From Brevundimonas sp. A19_0 (GTDB taxonomy: Bacteria; Pseudomonadota; Alphaproteobacteria; Caulobacterales; Caulobacteraceae): 64,000 bases of DNA. Shown piece after piece: positions 47,108 through 56,209 of this stretch (position 1 is the stretch's first letter; each line of letters begins with the position of its first letter). Below the pieces are notes generated by a model that saw only the letters and a list, made by a program, of their open reading frames with translations, was not told the DNA's origin and searched no databases. The stretch is from NCBI RefSeq assembly GCF_017744255.1, contig NZ_JAGHQP010000001.1, positions 310,001 to 374,000 on the forward strand, read 5' to 3'. Both the position numbers and the translations under genes were made by a program.

Positions 47108-48979
47108 ATGCGCAGGATTGTTGACAGGCTGAAGGGCTTTTTCGGGGATCGCCGCGGGAATGTGGCGCTGATCTTCGGGCTGAGCCTGCCCGTCATGGTG
47201 CTGATGACGGTCGGCGGCGTGGACATCCACCGGGCCTCGACCGTGCGGGTGAACCTGCAGGACGCGCTGGACGCCTCGGCGCTGGCCGCGGCCCGGTCGC
47301 CCTACACCCAGCCGGCCGACATCCAGCGCGTGGGCATGAACGCCCTGCGCGCCAATCTGTCCAACTATCCCAACGTCGTCCTGCGCGAGGACAAGACCAC
47401 CTTTGTTCTGAACGAGGACCAGGTGGTGGTGGCCAAGGGCTCGGTCGATGTGAAGACGCTGGTCGCCAATGTCTTCCTGCCCCCCTACGGCCAGTTCATG
47501 GATGACTATCTGCCGGTCGGCGCCCATTCCGAGGTCAACCGCTCGTCCAAGAACCTCGAAGTCTCGCTGGTGCTGGACCTGACCGGCTCGATGAGCGGCA
47601 GCCGGATTGCCGACCTGAAGGTGGCGGCCAAGGAGCTGGTCACCATGGTCGTCCAGGACATGCAGACGCCCTATTATTCCAAGGTCGCGCTGGTGCCCTA
47701 TTCGATGGGTGTGAACCTGGGCGACATCCATAACTCGGCGACCGGATCGCCGACCTCCTACCTGGGCATCAGCAATGTCGAATGGCAGGTGGGCCAGCCC
47801 AGCTACATCGAGAACATCACGCGCTCGAGCACGGGCGAGGTGCGCACGACCTCGGGCCATGGCCTGTCGACGGGGGACTATGTCTGGATCGACGACGTCG
47901 ACGGCATGTACCAGATCAACGACAAGCCATATCGCGTCGTTCGCACGGGCAGCGATACCTTCACCCTGCAGTACTGGAACGGCAACGGCTGGAGCACGCT
48001 GCGGACCCGTTCGTCGGATGGCTACAGCCGCTACAGCCGGAACGGCCGGGTGCGCAAATGCCTGCAGTGGGACTGCTCGGTCGTGATCTCGACCACGGGC
48101 AACCATGGCTTCAGTGACGGCGACACCGTCTATATCGACAATGTCGGTGGCGCGACCCAGATCAACAACGCGGGCTATGAGGTCCAGGTCGTGAACCCGG
48201 CCAAATACGCCATCGGCGTTCCGGGCCCGCAGGTCGGCAGCTTCACCCACGGCGGCCGGTCGTGGTGCGGACAGTACGGCTGTGAGTGGCGCGTGTTCCG
48301 TAACCCCTATGGCAGCCTGAAGTGGTTCCGCAGCTCGAACTGCGTGGCCGAACGCACGGGCGCCAACCGGTATACGGACGTGACGCCGAACGGATCGAAC
48401 CGGGTGCAGTTCAACTATTCCGGCACCTCGGGGAACTCCTGCCCGTCCTCGCAAATCATCCCCCTGTCCAGTGATCGTGCAGGCCTGAAGGCGGCCATTG
48501 ACGACTTCTCCACCGACGGATCGACGGCCGCCCAGATCGGCACGGCCTGGGGCTGGTATACGGTGTCGCCGAACTTCAACTCGCTGTGGCCGAGCAGTGC
48601 GGCCGGCGCCTATCGCGACCCGGACCTGCTGAAGGCCGTGGTGATCATGACCGACGGCGAGTTCAACACTCCCTACTGCTCCGGTGTAATCGCCCAGGAC
48701 GCGGGCTCCGGCTCGGGCTCGGCGACTGACAAGATCGCCTGTGATGCTACCAATGGCGATCCATACGAGCAGACGGTGGCCCTGTGCACGGCCATGAAGG
48801 CCCAGGGCGTGATCGTCTACACCGTCGGCTTCCAGCTGGATTCACGCGGTCGCGGCGCCCAGGTGCTGAACGCCTGTGCCAGCTCCGGGGCCGCCTTCCT
48901 GCCCGCCAGCGGTGCGGACCTGTCGGAAGCCTTCAAGGCCATCGGACGGGACATCACCCGACTGAGGATCTCGAAATAG
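47108..48979 (+). CDS. TadG-like VWA-domain protein with two FCCH-like repeats inserted
   Basis: The 623-aa protein begins with a basic N-terminus and a TM helix (about 18-37, GNVALIFGLSLPVMVLMTVGGV) as in TadE/TadG pseudopilin-like proteins, then a VWA-type fold with MIDAS D157-LTGS and a C-terminal MTDGEFNT half. A long insert splits the VWA domain: about 236-287 (HGLSTGDYVWIDDVDGMYQI) and 325-370 (HGFSDGDTVYIDNVGGATQI) look like two ubiquitin-activating-E1 FCCH-like modules of the kind seen in phage tail proteins. No tad operon adjoins it. Start chosen for the TM position. Confidence 0.8.
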   Translation: MRRIVDRLKGFFGDRRGNVALIFGLSLPVMVLMTVGGVDIHRASTVRVNLQDALDASALAAARSPYTQPADIQRVGMNALRANLSNYPNVVLREDKTTFVLNEDQVVVAKGSVDVKTLVANVFLPPYGQFMDDYLPVGAHSEVNRSSKNLEVSLVLDLTGSMSGSRIADLKVAAKELVTMVVQDMQTPYYSKVALVPYSMGVNLGDIHNSATGSPTSYLGISNVEWQVGQPSYIENITRSSTGEVRTTSGHGLSTGDYVWIDDVDGMYQINDKPYRVVRTGSDTFTLQYWNGNGWSTLRTRSSDGYSRYSRNGRVRKCLQWDCSVVISTTGNHGFSDGDTVYIDNVGGATQINNAGYEVQVVNPAKYAIGVPGPQVGSFTHGGRSWCGQYGCEWRVFRNPYGSLKWFRSSNCVAERTGANRYTDVTPNGSNRVQFNYSGTSGNSCPSSQIIPLSSDRAGLKAAIDDFSTDGSTAAQIGTAWGWYTVSPNFNSLWPSSAAGAYRDPDLLKAVVIMTDGEFNTPYCSGVIAQDAGSGSGSATDKIACDATNGDPYEQTVALCTAMKAQGVIVYTVGFQLDSRGRGAQVLNACASSGAAFLPASGADLSEAFKAIGRDITRLRISK

Positions 48980-48989
48980 AGTAGGCGCA

Positions 48990-49084
48990 GGCGCGCTAAC
49001 GCTCGCCGCGCGGCGGCTCGCTGCCTGAGCGCGGGGTTGGCGCGCTAACGCTCGCCGCGCGGCGGCTCGCTGCCTGAGCGCGGG
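48990..49084. repeat. Two exact 46-bp palindromic direct repeats
   Basis: Unit 1 is 48990-49035 and unit 2 is 49039-49084, identical, three bases apart. Each carries outer arms CGCGCT/AGCGCG and a central 12-bp perfect palindrome CGCCGCGCGGCG, so each can form a nested hairpin. The second unit ends at the base before the stop codon of the next gene. They lie between the VWA gene and a convergent oxygenase gene. See also 39240-39282. Confidence 0.9.
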
Positions 49085-50056
49085 TCAGATCAGCCGGATT
49101 TCCCTGAGGCGTTCGGTCAGGAAGTCCTCGGCCATGATGGACTTGTCCGCATAGCGGTCCGGATTGTCAGGCGTGACCGTCGACGGCAGGGTCTCGATGA
49201 CGAAATCCGGATTGAAGTGCAGGAAGAACGGCATCGAATAGCGGGCATAGCGGCTGCGCTCGGGTGACGGATTGATCACCCGGTGGCTGGTCGACGGCAG
49301 GACGTGGTTGGTCAGCCGCTGCAGCATGTCGCCGATATTGACCACCAGGGCGCCGGGCGGCGGAGCGACGTCCAGCCAGCTGCCGTCCTTCTCCTTGAGC
49401 TGCAGGCCGGCTTCCTCGGCGCCCAGCAGCAGGGTGATGACATTGATGTCCTCGTGGGCCCCGGCGCGGACACCGGCGGGTTCACCCTCGACCGGCGGAT
49501 AGTGCAGCAGGCGCAGGATGCTGTTGCCCATCTCGACCTTGTCCTCGAAATAGCTGTCCGCGAGGCCCAGGTGCCGGGCGATGGCGCGCAGGATGCGCGC
49601 GCCCAGGGCGTCCATGGCCTCGAACAGACCATAGACATGCCGGCGGAAGCCCTCGACCTCGGTCGGCCACAGGTTGTCGCGCATAAAGGTGCGGTAGGGA
49701 TGGCCTTCCGGAAGCTCCCGGCCGACGTGCCAGAACTCCTTGAGATCGACCGCCGCCGCCCCCTTGGCCGCCTCGACCCCGAACGGCGTCAGGCCCCGCG
49801 CGCCGCCCGTGCCGGGCACATGATAGGCCCGCTTCACATCCTCGGGCAGGGCAAAGAAGGTCTTGGCGTCGTTGAGGGCGCCGTCGATCACCGCCGGCTC
49901 CAGCCCGTGGTCGGCGATGACGGCAAAGCCGTAGCGCTCGAACGATCCACCGAGCGCATCGGCGAAGGCCTGGAAGTCCTGGTCGTACAGGGTCATCGAG
50001 ACGGGGGTGATGCCCCGATCGGAAAGCGATGAGGCGGAGGAGGTCTGAGCGGTCAC
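49085..50056 (-). CDS. Isopenicillin-N-synthase-like 2OG-Fe(II) oxygenase
   Basis: The 323-aa protein has the N-terminal DIOX_N region and a jelly-roll with iron ligands HED in AGAHEDINVITLLL and the distal His in PSTSHRVINP, and the 2-oxoglutarate Arg in SRYARYSMPFF. It belongs to the family of plant-like dioxygenases common in alphaproteobacteria, not a true isopenicillin synthase. Substrate unknown. The start may be at 50056 or an ATG 60 bp inside. Confidence 0.88.
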   Translation of the reverse strand: MTAQTSSASSLSDRGITPVSMTLYDQDFQAFADALGGSFERYGFAVIADHGLEPAVIDGALNDAKTFFALPEDVKRAYHVPGTGGARGLTPFGVEAAKGAAAVDLKEFWHVGRELPEGHPYRTFMRDNLWPTEVEGFRRHVYGLFEAMDALGARILRAIARHLGLADSYFEDKVEMGNSILRLLHYPPVEGEPAGVRAGAHEDINVITLLLGAEEAGLQLKEKDGSWLDVAPPPGALVVNIGDMLQRLTNHVLPSTSHRVINPSPERSRYARYSMPFFLHFNPDFVIETLPSTVTPDNPDRYADKSIMAEDFLTERLREIRLI

Positions 50057-50235
50057 GGCAGGGGTCCGTCGGGCGAGGAAGGGTCTGGACAGGCTGATAC
50101 GCCCGGAGCCCCCCGGATGGCAAACGACCGACTGTCGCGCTTATGCCCTTTCCGTTCATCCATGGTACAGGCCGGAACCTTCACCGTAAGCCTCGCGTTA
50201 ACCGGGCCTAACGCCCAAGGAACAGGACGAGACAT

Positions 50236-50910
50236 ATGCGCAACAAGATTCTCATGACCGGCGCCGCCATCGGCATTCTGCTGGGGGGTGCGGCCTGCAC
50301 GACCATGGACCCGTACAGCTCGACCCCGCGTCGCAACAACACCGGCACCGGTGCCATTGCCGGCGCGCTCGGCGGCGCCGTGCTCGGCTATCTGACCAAC
50401 ACCTCGGATGGCGAACAGGGCCGCAAGAACGCCCTGATCGGCGCGGGCGTCGGCGCCCTGGCCGGTGCGGCCGTCGGCCAGTACATGGACCGCCAGCAGC
50501 GCGCCATGGAAGAGCAACTGTCCGGCACAGGCGTGGGCGTTGTCCGTCAGGGCGACAACCTGGTCCTGCGCATGCCGTCGGACGTGACCTTCGCCACCAA
50601 CCAGTCGAACATCGAGCCGCAGTTCGATGCCGTGCTGCAGGACGTGGCCGCTGTGCTGCAACAGTATGACCGCAGCACCGTCGACATCATCGGCCACACC
50701 GACTCGACCGGTGGCGACGCCATCAACCAGCCGCTGTCCGAGCGTCGCGCCCTGTCGGTCGCCAACGCCCTGATCCGCAACGGCGTGATGCCCGAGCGCC
50801 TGTACATCGAAGGCCGCAGCTCGAGCCAGCCGGTGGCGTCGAATGACACCACCCAGGGCCGCGCCCAGAACCGTCGCGTCGAAATCCTGATCCGTCCGTT
50901 CCGCGGCTGA
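50236..50910 (+). CDS. OmpA-family lipoprotein with glycine zipper (YiaD-like)
   Basis: The 224-aa protein has a lipobox (LLGGAAC), a glycine-zipper helix pair (TGTGAIAGALGGAVLGYLTN, IGAGVGALAGAAVGQYM at about 36-80) and an OmpA-C peptidoglycan-binding domain at about 110-222 (VDIIGHTDSTGGDAINQPLSERRA, NRRVEILIRP). It links the outer membrane to the cell wall. A strong terminator follows 25 bp after the stop. Confidence 0.93.
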   Translation: MRNKILMTGAAIGILLGGAACTTMDPYSSTPRRNNTGTGAIAGALGGAVLGYLTNTSDGEQGRKNALIGAGVGALAGAAVGQYMDRQQRAMEEQLSGTGVGVVRQGDNLVLRMPSDVTFATNQSNIEPQFDAVLQDVAAVLQQYDRSTVDIIGHTDSTGGDAINQPLSERRALSVANALIRNGVMPERLYIEGRSSSQPVASNDTTQGRAQNRRVEILIRPFRG

Positions 50911-50934
50911 TCGGTCGACCCGACCTGACACAAC

Positions 50935-50966
50935 AAGGCGGATCCCTCGCGGGGTCCGCCTTTTTT
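50935..50966 (+). terminator. Rho-independent terminator of the OmpA-family gene
   Basis: A 12-bp stem with one wobble (arms 50935-50946 and 50951-50962, 4-nt loop TCGC) leads into a run of T to 50966. Confidence 0.85.
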
Positions 50967-51045
50967 GACGACTCCCGTTCGGCAAGGCTTGCCCTGCCCC
51001 CGCCCGTCGTGCTTTGGCTGGTCACAGGGTTAACCGGGGGACGCC

Positions 51046-51219
51046 GTGGGGCCGGACAATCGGGAATGGATGGAAGGGGCCAGGCTGGTCTCGATCGGCG
51101 TGGTCAGCGCCGTCGTCTCGGCCGGACTGATCATCAGCCTGGGCCGTGCCATCCTGACCGACAAGGCTGATCCGCCCGTCGCGCGCGCCGAGATCCTGAT
51201 CCCCGCCTCGACCCGCTAG
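51046..51219 (+). CDS. Small single-pass membrane protein, 57 aa
   Basis: A GTG at 51046, with GGGGG five bases upstream, opens a 57-codon frame (an ATG at 51070 would leave 49 aa). The product has one hydrophobic helix (VSIGVVSAVVSAGLIISLG) and a polar tail. It occupies the otherwise empty interval between the OmpA terminator and the convergent UDP-glucose dehydrogenase gene. No family recognised. Confidence 0.5.
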   Translation: MGPDNREWMEGARLVSIGVVSAVVSAGLIISLGRAILTDKADPPVARAEILIPASTR

Positions 51220-51222
51220 GGA

Positions 51223-52527
51223 TCAGGCGCGGCCGATCGAGGTGTAGCGGAAGCCCCGGGCCCGCATGTCTTCCGGACGATAGATGTTGCGCAGGTCGAC
51301 GATGACCGGCTGCTTCACCAGCGACTTCAGACGATCCAGATCCAGCGCGCGGAACGGGTCCCATTCCGTGACGATGACCACCACATCGGCGCCCTCGACC
51401 GCGTCATAGGGGCCCTCGCGGAAATCGACACCCTTCAGCAGGGCCCTGGCCTCATGCATGCCCTCGGGGTCGAAGGCCCGCACCGTGGCGCCCGCCGCAA
51501 TCAGCGCCGGCACCAGATCGAGCGCGGGCGAGTCGCGCATGTCATCGGTGTTGGGCTTGAACGTCAGGCCGAGGATCGTGACCGTCTTGCCCGACAGGTC
51601 GCCGTCCAGCGCCTTCTCGACGCGACCGGCCATGGCCTTCTTGCGCGCGTCATTGACCTCGACTGTCGTCTCGACCAGCCGCACCGGGCTGCCGGCGTCA
51701 ACGGCCGTGCGGACGAGCGCCAGGGTGTCCTTGGGAAAGCACGAGCCGCCATAGCCCGGGCCGGCGTGCAGGAATTTGGATCCGATGCGGTTGTCCAGGC
51801 CGATGCCGCGGGCGACCTGCTGCACATCGGCGCCCACCGCCTCGCACAGGTCTGCCATCTCGTTGATGAAGGTGATCTTCATCGCGAGGAAGGCGTTGGC
51901 GGCGTATTTGATCAGCTCGGACGTGCGGCGCCCCACGAACAGCAGCGGCGATTCATTGAGGTTCAGCGGGCGATAGAGCTCGCTCATCACCGCGCGGGCC
52001 TGCTCGTTCTCGGTGCCGACGACGACGCGGTCGGGGCGTTTGAAGTCGCCGATGGCGGCGCCTTCGCGCAGGAACTCGGGATTGGAGACAACGGCGAACT
52101 CGGCGTCGGGACGACGTTCGCGGATGATGCGCTCAATCTCGTCGCCGGTGCCGACCGGCACGGTCGACTTGGTGACGACCACGGTAAAGCCGTCGATCAG
52201 GTCGGCGATCTCCTCGGCCGCCGAATAGACGTAGGACAGGTCCGCGTGGCCGTCGCCGCGGCGCGAGGGCGTGCCCACGGCGATGAAGACCGCGTCCGCC
52301 TCGCGGATGGCCTTGGCTCCGTCGACGGCGAAGAACAGGCGGCCTTCCTCGACATTCTTGGCGACCAGGGTATCGAGACCGGGCTCATAGATGGGCATGA
52401 TGCCCTGCTCCAGCCGCTCGATCTTGGAGGCGTCCTTGTCGACGCAGGTCACCACATGGCCGAAGTCCGCAAAGCAGGCCCCCGAGACCAGGCCCACATA
52501 GCCGGTTCCGATCATCGCCACGCGCAT
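51223..52527 (-). CDS. UDP-glucose 6-dehydrogenase
   Basis: The 434-aa enzyme oxidises UDP-glucose to UDP-glucuronate in two NAD+-dependent steps for surface polysaccharide. The Rossmann start MRVAMIGTGYVGLVSGACFADFG, the catalytic Cys in GPGYGGSCFPKDT and a C-terminal NAD-binding-like half (TVTILGLTFKPNTDDMRDSPAL) are as in UGD/UDP-ManNAc dehydrogenases; MIPIYEPGLD favours UDP-glucose. It may feed glucuronate or galacturonate to the envelope. Confidence 0.95.
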   Translation of the reverse strand: MRVAMIGTGYVGLVSGACFADFGHVVTCVDKDASKIERLEQGIMPIYEPGLDTLVAKNVEEGRLFFAVDGAKAIREADAVFIAVGTPSRRGDGHADLSYVYSAAEEIADLIDGFTVVVTKSTVPVGTGDEIERIIRERRPDAEFAVVSNPEFLREGAAIGDFKRPDRVVVGTENEQARAVMSELYRPLNLNESPLLFVGRRTSELIKYAANAFLAMKITFINEMADLCEAVGADVQQVARGIGLDNRIGSKFLHAGPGYGGSCFPKDTLALVRTAVDAGSPVRLVETTVEVNDARKKAMAGRVEKALDGDLSGKTVTILGLTFKPNTDDMRDSPALDLVPALIAAGATVRAFDPEGMHEARALLKGVDFREGPYDAVEGADVVVIVTEWDPFRALDLDRLKSLVKQPVIVDLRNIYRPEDMRARGFRYTSIGRA

Positions 52528-52619
52528 GAGGTGCCCCTTTTCGCTGTCCGGAGATTTACGGTCGCCCGCATAGCCCGCCTGTCCCGCAAAGAACAGGGGG
52601 TTGGCTCATGCCGGAGGCA

Positions 52620-52646
52620 GCGGGGGCACCGGTGGGGCACCCCCGC
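52620..52646 (-). terminator. Possible hairpin terminator after fadJ-like gene
   Basis: A 7-bp GC stem (arms 52620-52626 and 52640-52646) with a 13-nt loop lies just beyond the stop codon, but no T-run follows on the minus strand, so termination by this hairpin alone is doubtful. Confidence 0.35.
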
Positions 52647-52657
52647 GCTTCAGGGGA

Positions 52658-54832
52658 TCAGGCGGCGGCCTTTTGTGGGGCGAACTTGCCGTAGAAGGTC
52701 TCACCCTTCGACGCCATGTCGCGCAGCAGCTGCGGCGGGCTGAACCGGTCGCCGTACTTCGCGGCATAGGCGTCGGCCTGCTCCACGAAAGCCTTCAGCC
52801 CGTACTGGTCGATGTAGGTGATCGGACCGCCGGTCCAGGGCGCGAAGCCCCAGGCCAGGATGGCGCCGACATCGGCCTCGCGCGGGTCGTCGATCACGCC
52901 CTCTTCCCAGCAGCGGGCCACCTCAACGGCCTGCCGGAACAGCAGGCGGCGACGCTGGTCCTCGACATCGGCCATGGACAGTTCGTCGACCTTGACCGGC
53001 GCCAGGTCGGCCAGACCCGACCAGATGACCTTGGGCTTCTGGTCATAGTCATAGAAGCCCTTGCCGTTCTTGCGGCCGTAGCGGCCCAGATCCTCGACCA
53101 TCTTGCGGACGATTTCGGAGCCCGGCAGCGGCTGATAGGCGGCGCCCAGGTCCTCGGCGGTCTGTTTGGCGATCTTGACCGACAGGTCGAGCGCGACGTC
53201 GTCGTGCATCTCCAGCGGCCCGCGCGGCATGCCGGTCGAGCGGCCGATGTTGTCGATCAGCACGGGTGAGATGCCCTCTTCCAGCATGGCCATGCCCTCG
53301 GCCACATAGGTGCCGAAGCAGCGCGAGGTGTAGAAGCCGCGACCGTCGTTGACGACGATCGGGGTCTTCCTGATCTTCATCACATAGTCGAGCGATTTGG
53401 CGATGGCCGCCTTGCCGGTCTTCTCGCCGAGGATGATCTCGACCAGCATCATCTTGTCGACCGGCGAGAAGAAGTGGATGCCGATGAAGTCTTCGGGGCG
53501 CACCGACGCCTCGGCCAGGCCGGTGATCGGCAGGGTCGAGGTGTTGGAGCCGAAGATGGCACCCGGCTCCAGCTGGGCCTCGGCGCGCTTGGTCACGTCC
53601 GCCTTGATCTCGCGGTTCTCGAACACGGCCTCGATGACCAGGTCCGAGCCCTTGATCAGGTCATAGTCGGTCGTGGCGGTAACCGAGGCCAGCAGGGCGT
53701 CATACTTGTCCTGGGTCAGCTGGCCGCGCGACAGGCGCTTCTTCAGAAGCTCCTCGACATGGGCCTTGCCCTTGTCGGCGCTTTCCTGATCGCGGTCGAT
53801 CAGGATGGTCTCGATGCCGGCCATGGCGTTCACATAGGCGATGCCCGCGCCCATCATGCCAGCGCCCAGCACCGTGACCTTCTTCGGGTCGGACTTGGGC
53901 ACATCGGCGGGACGCAGCGCGCCCTTGTCCAGCTCCTGCTTCGACAGGAACAGGCTGCGGATCATGCCCTGGGCCTGGGGCGTCATCAGGGTCTTGATGA
54001 AATAGCGGGTCTCGACGCGCAGGGCGGCGTCCATGGGCAGCTGCACGCCCTCATAGACCGCCTTCATCAGGTTCATGGCCGCGGGATAGTTGCCGTAGGT
54101 CTGCTTGCGCAGCATGGCATTGCCGACCAGGAAGTTCTGGATGCCGGCCGGGTGATAGGGGCCGCCGCCGGGCAGTTTGAAGCCCTTGTCGTCCCATGGC
54201 TGGGTCGCCTTGCCGCCGCCCTTGACCCAGGCCCTGGCGGCCTCGACCTCGGCGCCGGCCGTGACGACCTCATGTACGATGCCGGCGCCCCTGGCGTCAT
54301 TCGGACGGAAGGACTTGCCCTCGGTCATCGCCATCATGGCGGCCTGCACGCCGATCAGGCGCGTCAGGCGCTGGGTGCCGCCGCCGCCGGGGAACAGACC
54401 GACCTTGATCTCGGGCAGGCCCAGCTGGATCTTCGGATTGTCGCCGACCACGCGGTAGTGGCAGGCCAGGGTCAGTTCCAGACCGCCGCCCAGCGCCAGG
54501 CCGTTGATGGCCGCCGCCACCGGCTTGCCGCAGGTTTCCAGCGCGCGCAGGGCGCCATTGAGACGCCAGCCGGCGTCAAAGGCCGCCTGCAGGTCGGATC
54601 CACCCAGCATGCCGGCAGCCATGTCGCCGAGGTCGGCGCCGGCGCAGAAGCCCGAGCTCTTGCCGGAGGTCAGGACCGCGCCCTTGATGGCGTCATCGGT
54701 CTTCACCCGTTCGACCCATTCGGGGATTTCCTGCATGACCTTGCCGGTCAGGGTGTTCATCGAACGCCCGGGGACGTCGAAGGTGATCAGGGCGATGCCG
54801 TCGGAGTCGACGTCGATCTTGAAGTTTTCCAT
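52658..54832 (-). CDS. Fatty acid oxidation multifunctional protein (enoyl-CoA hydratase/3-hydroxyacyl-CoA dehydrogenase)
   Basis: The 724-aa FadJ/FadB-like protein has an N-terminal crotonase domain ([37 protein letters not shown]) followed by a 3-hydroxyacyl-CoA dehydrogenase NAD domain ([21 protein letters not shown]) and its C-terminal helical domain (GKGFYDY). It hydrates enoyl-CoA and oxidises the 3-hydroxyacyl-CoA. The start is the ATG at 54832 with GGGAGAAA eight bases upstream. The thiolase gene lies 17 bp upstream, same strand. Confidence 0.96.
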   Translation of the reverse strand: MENFKIDVDSDGIALITFDVPGRSMNTLTGKVMQEIPEWVERVKTDDAIKGAVLTSGKSSGFCAGADLGDMAAGMLGGSDLQAAFDAGWRLNGALRALETCGKPVAAAINGLALGGGLELTLACHYRVVGDNPKIQLGLPEIKVGLFPGGGGTQRLTRLIGVQAAMMAMTEGKSFRPNDARGAGIVHEVVTAGAEVEAARAWVKGGGKATQPWDDKGFKLPGGGPYHPAGIQNFLVGNAMLRKQTYGNYPAAMNLMKAVYEGVQLPMDAALRVETRYFIKTLMTPQAQGMIRSLFLSKQELDKGALRPADVPKSDPKKVTVLGAGMMGAGIAYVNAMAGIETILIDRDQESADKGKAHVEELLKKRLSRGQLTQDKYDALLASVTATTDYDLIKGSDLVIEAVFENREIKADVTKRAEAQLEPGAIFGSNTSTLPITGLAEASVRPEDFIGIHFFSPVDKMMLVEIILGEKTGKAAIAKSLDYVMKIRKTPIVVNDGRGFYTSRCFGTYVAEGMAMLEEGISPVLIDNIGRSTGMPRGPLEMHDDVALDLSVKIAKQTAEDLGAAYQPLPGSEIVRKMVEDLGRYGRKNGKGFYDYDQKPKVIWSGLADLAPVKVDELSMADVEDQRRRLLFRQAVEVARCWEEGVIDDPREADVGAILAWGFAPWTGGPITYIDQYGLKAFVEQADAYAAKYGDRFSPPQLLRDMASKGETFYGKFAPQKAAA

Positions 54833-54849
54833 GGTCAATTTCTCCCGGA

Positions 54850-56055
54850 TCAGACGCGTTCGATGACGGTGGCGGTGCCCATGCCGCCGCCGATGCAGAG
54901 GGTGGCCAGCGCCGTGGTCTTGTCCGAGCGTTCCAGCTCGTCCAGCACGGTGCCGAGGATCATGGCCCCGGTGGCGCCCAGCGGGTGGCCCATGGCGATG
55001 GCGCCGCCGCAGACGTTGATCTTGTCGTGCGGGATGTTGAGCGCCTGCATGTAGCGCAGCACGACGGCGGCAAAGGCCTCGTTGAGTTCGTAGAGGTCGA
55101 TATCGGTCGGCTCCATGCCCAGCTTGCCCAGCAGCTTGTTGGTCACGAACTCGGGGCCGGTCAGCATGATGGAGGGCTCGGACCCGATCGAGGCGGCGCC
55201 CTTGATGCGCGCGCGCGGCTCAAGGCCCAGGGCGCGACCGGCGGCGAGCGTGCCGATCAGCACACCGGCCGAACCGTCGACGATGCCCGAGGAGTTGCCC
55301 GGCGTGTGCACGTGATTGACGCGGGCGACCTCGGGGTAGCGCTGGTTGATCACGGCGTCGAACGCCATCTCACCCATCATGGCGAAGGACGGGTTGAGGC
55401 CGCCCAGCGTCTGCATGTCGGTGTTGGGACGGATGGTCTCATCGTGATCGAGGATGGTGAGGCCCAACTGGTCCTTGACCGGCACGATCGACTTCGAGAA
55501 CCGGCCCTCGGCCCAGGATTGGGCGGCGCGTTTGTGGCTTTCGACCGAATAGGCATCGACGTCGGCGCGCGAGAAGCCCCACTTGGAGGCGATCATGTCA
55601 GCCGAGACGCCCTGGGGCACGAAATAGGTCTTGAAGGCGCTGGTCGGGTCGACCGGCCAGGCGCCGCCGTCCGAGCCCATGGGCACGCGGCTCATGGCCT
55701 CGATGCCGCCACCGACGGCGAACTCGGCCTCGCCCGACTTGACCTTGGCGGCCGCGATATTGACGGCTTCCAGCCCCGAGGCACAGAAGCGGTTGACCTG
55801 CACGCCCGCCGTGGTCTCGGCCCAGCCGGCGTTCATCACGGCGGTGCGGGCGATATCGGCGCCCTGTTCACCCACTGGCGAGACGCAGCCGAGGATGACG
55901 TCATCGACCTTGGAGGTATCAAGGCCGTTCCGGTCGCGCAGGGCTTCCAGCACCTGGGTCGCCAGGCTGAGGGCGGTGATCTCGTGAAGGGAGCCGTCCT
56001 TCTTCCCCTTGCCGCGCGGGGTGCGGACGGCATCAAAGATATAGGCCTCGGTCAT
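54850..56055 (-). CDS. Acetyl-CoA C-acetyltransferase (thiolase)
   Basis: The 401-aa thiolase completes beta-oxidation by splitting 3-ketoacyl-CoA. The catalytic Cys91 is in [13 protein letters not shown], His in [16 protein letters not shown], and the second Cys in [12 protein letters not shown]. It precedes the FadJ-like gene on the same strand by 17 bp, together forming a trifunctional pair. A LiuR-like palindrome lies about 110 bp upstream. Confidence 0.96.
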   Translation of the reverse strand: MTEAYIFDAVRTPRGKGKKDGSLHEITALSLATQVLEALRDRNGLDTSKVDDVILGCVSPVGEQGADIARTAVMNAGWAETTAGVQVNRFCASGLEAVNIAAAKVKSGEAEFAVGGGIEAMSRVPMGSDGGAWPVDPTSAFKTYFVPQGVSADMIASKWGFSRADVDAYSVESHKRAAQSWAEGRFSKSIVPVKDQLGLTILDHDETIRPNTDMQTLGGLNPSFAMMGEMAFDAVINQRYPEVARVNHVHTPGNSSGIVDGSAGVLIGTLAAGRALGLEPRARIKGAASIGSEPSIMLTGPEFVTNKLLGKLGMEPTDIDLYELNEAFAAVVLRYMQALNIPHDKINVCGGAIAMGHPLGATGAMILGTVLDELERSDKTTALATLCIGGGMGTATVIERV

Positions 56056-56164
56056 GGGCGGTCCTCTTTTGCTGGCCCTGCCGCTCGGCCCCCAAAGCGT
56101 CTGTTGGCGCCTCGCAGGGTGAGGGCAAGTTCGGAATCGAAACGTGGGGGTCAGAAACCCTACG

Positions 56165-56180
56165 TTTACGTCAACGTCAA
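56165..56180 (-). promoter_or_regulatory. LiuR/MerR-like palindrome upstream of the thiolase-fadJ operon
   Basis: TTTACGTCAACGTCAA has paired ACGT half-sites and near-perfect dyad symmetry (13 of 16 positions). This resembles the LiuR-type MerR operator seen before branched-chain amino acid and fatty acid degradation genes in proteobacteria, recalled from the family and not checked. It lies 110 bp before the thiolase start. Confidence 0.5.
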
Positions 56181-56209
56181 GTATGAAAGCGGGCGACCGG
56201 CCTCAAGCC

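Noticed and set aside
47108-48979. Prophage tail region because of FCCH-like modules
   Set aside because: No other phage-like gene lies within 10 kb, and the TM helix and VWA domain point to a cell-envelope protein.
48990-49084. CRISPR array
   Set aside because: Only two copies with a 3-bp spacer, and each repeat is a palindrome longer than a typical CRISPR repeat; no spacer or cas gene.
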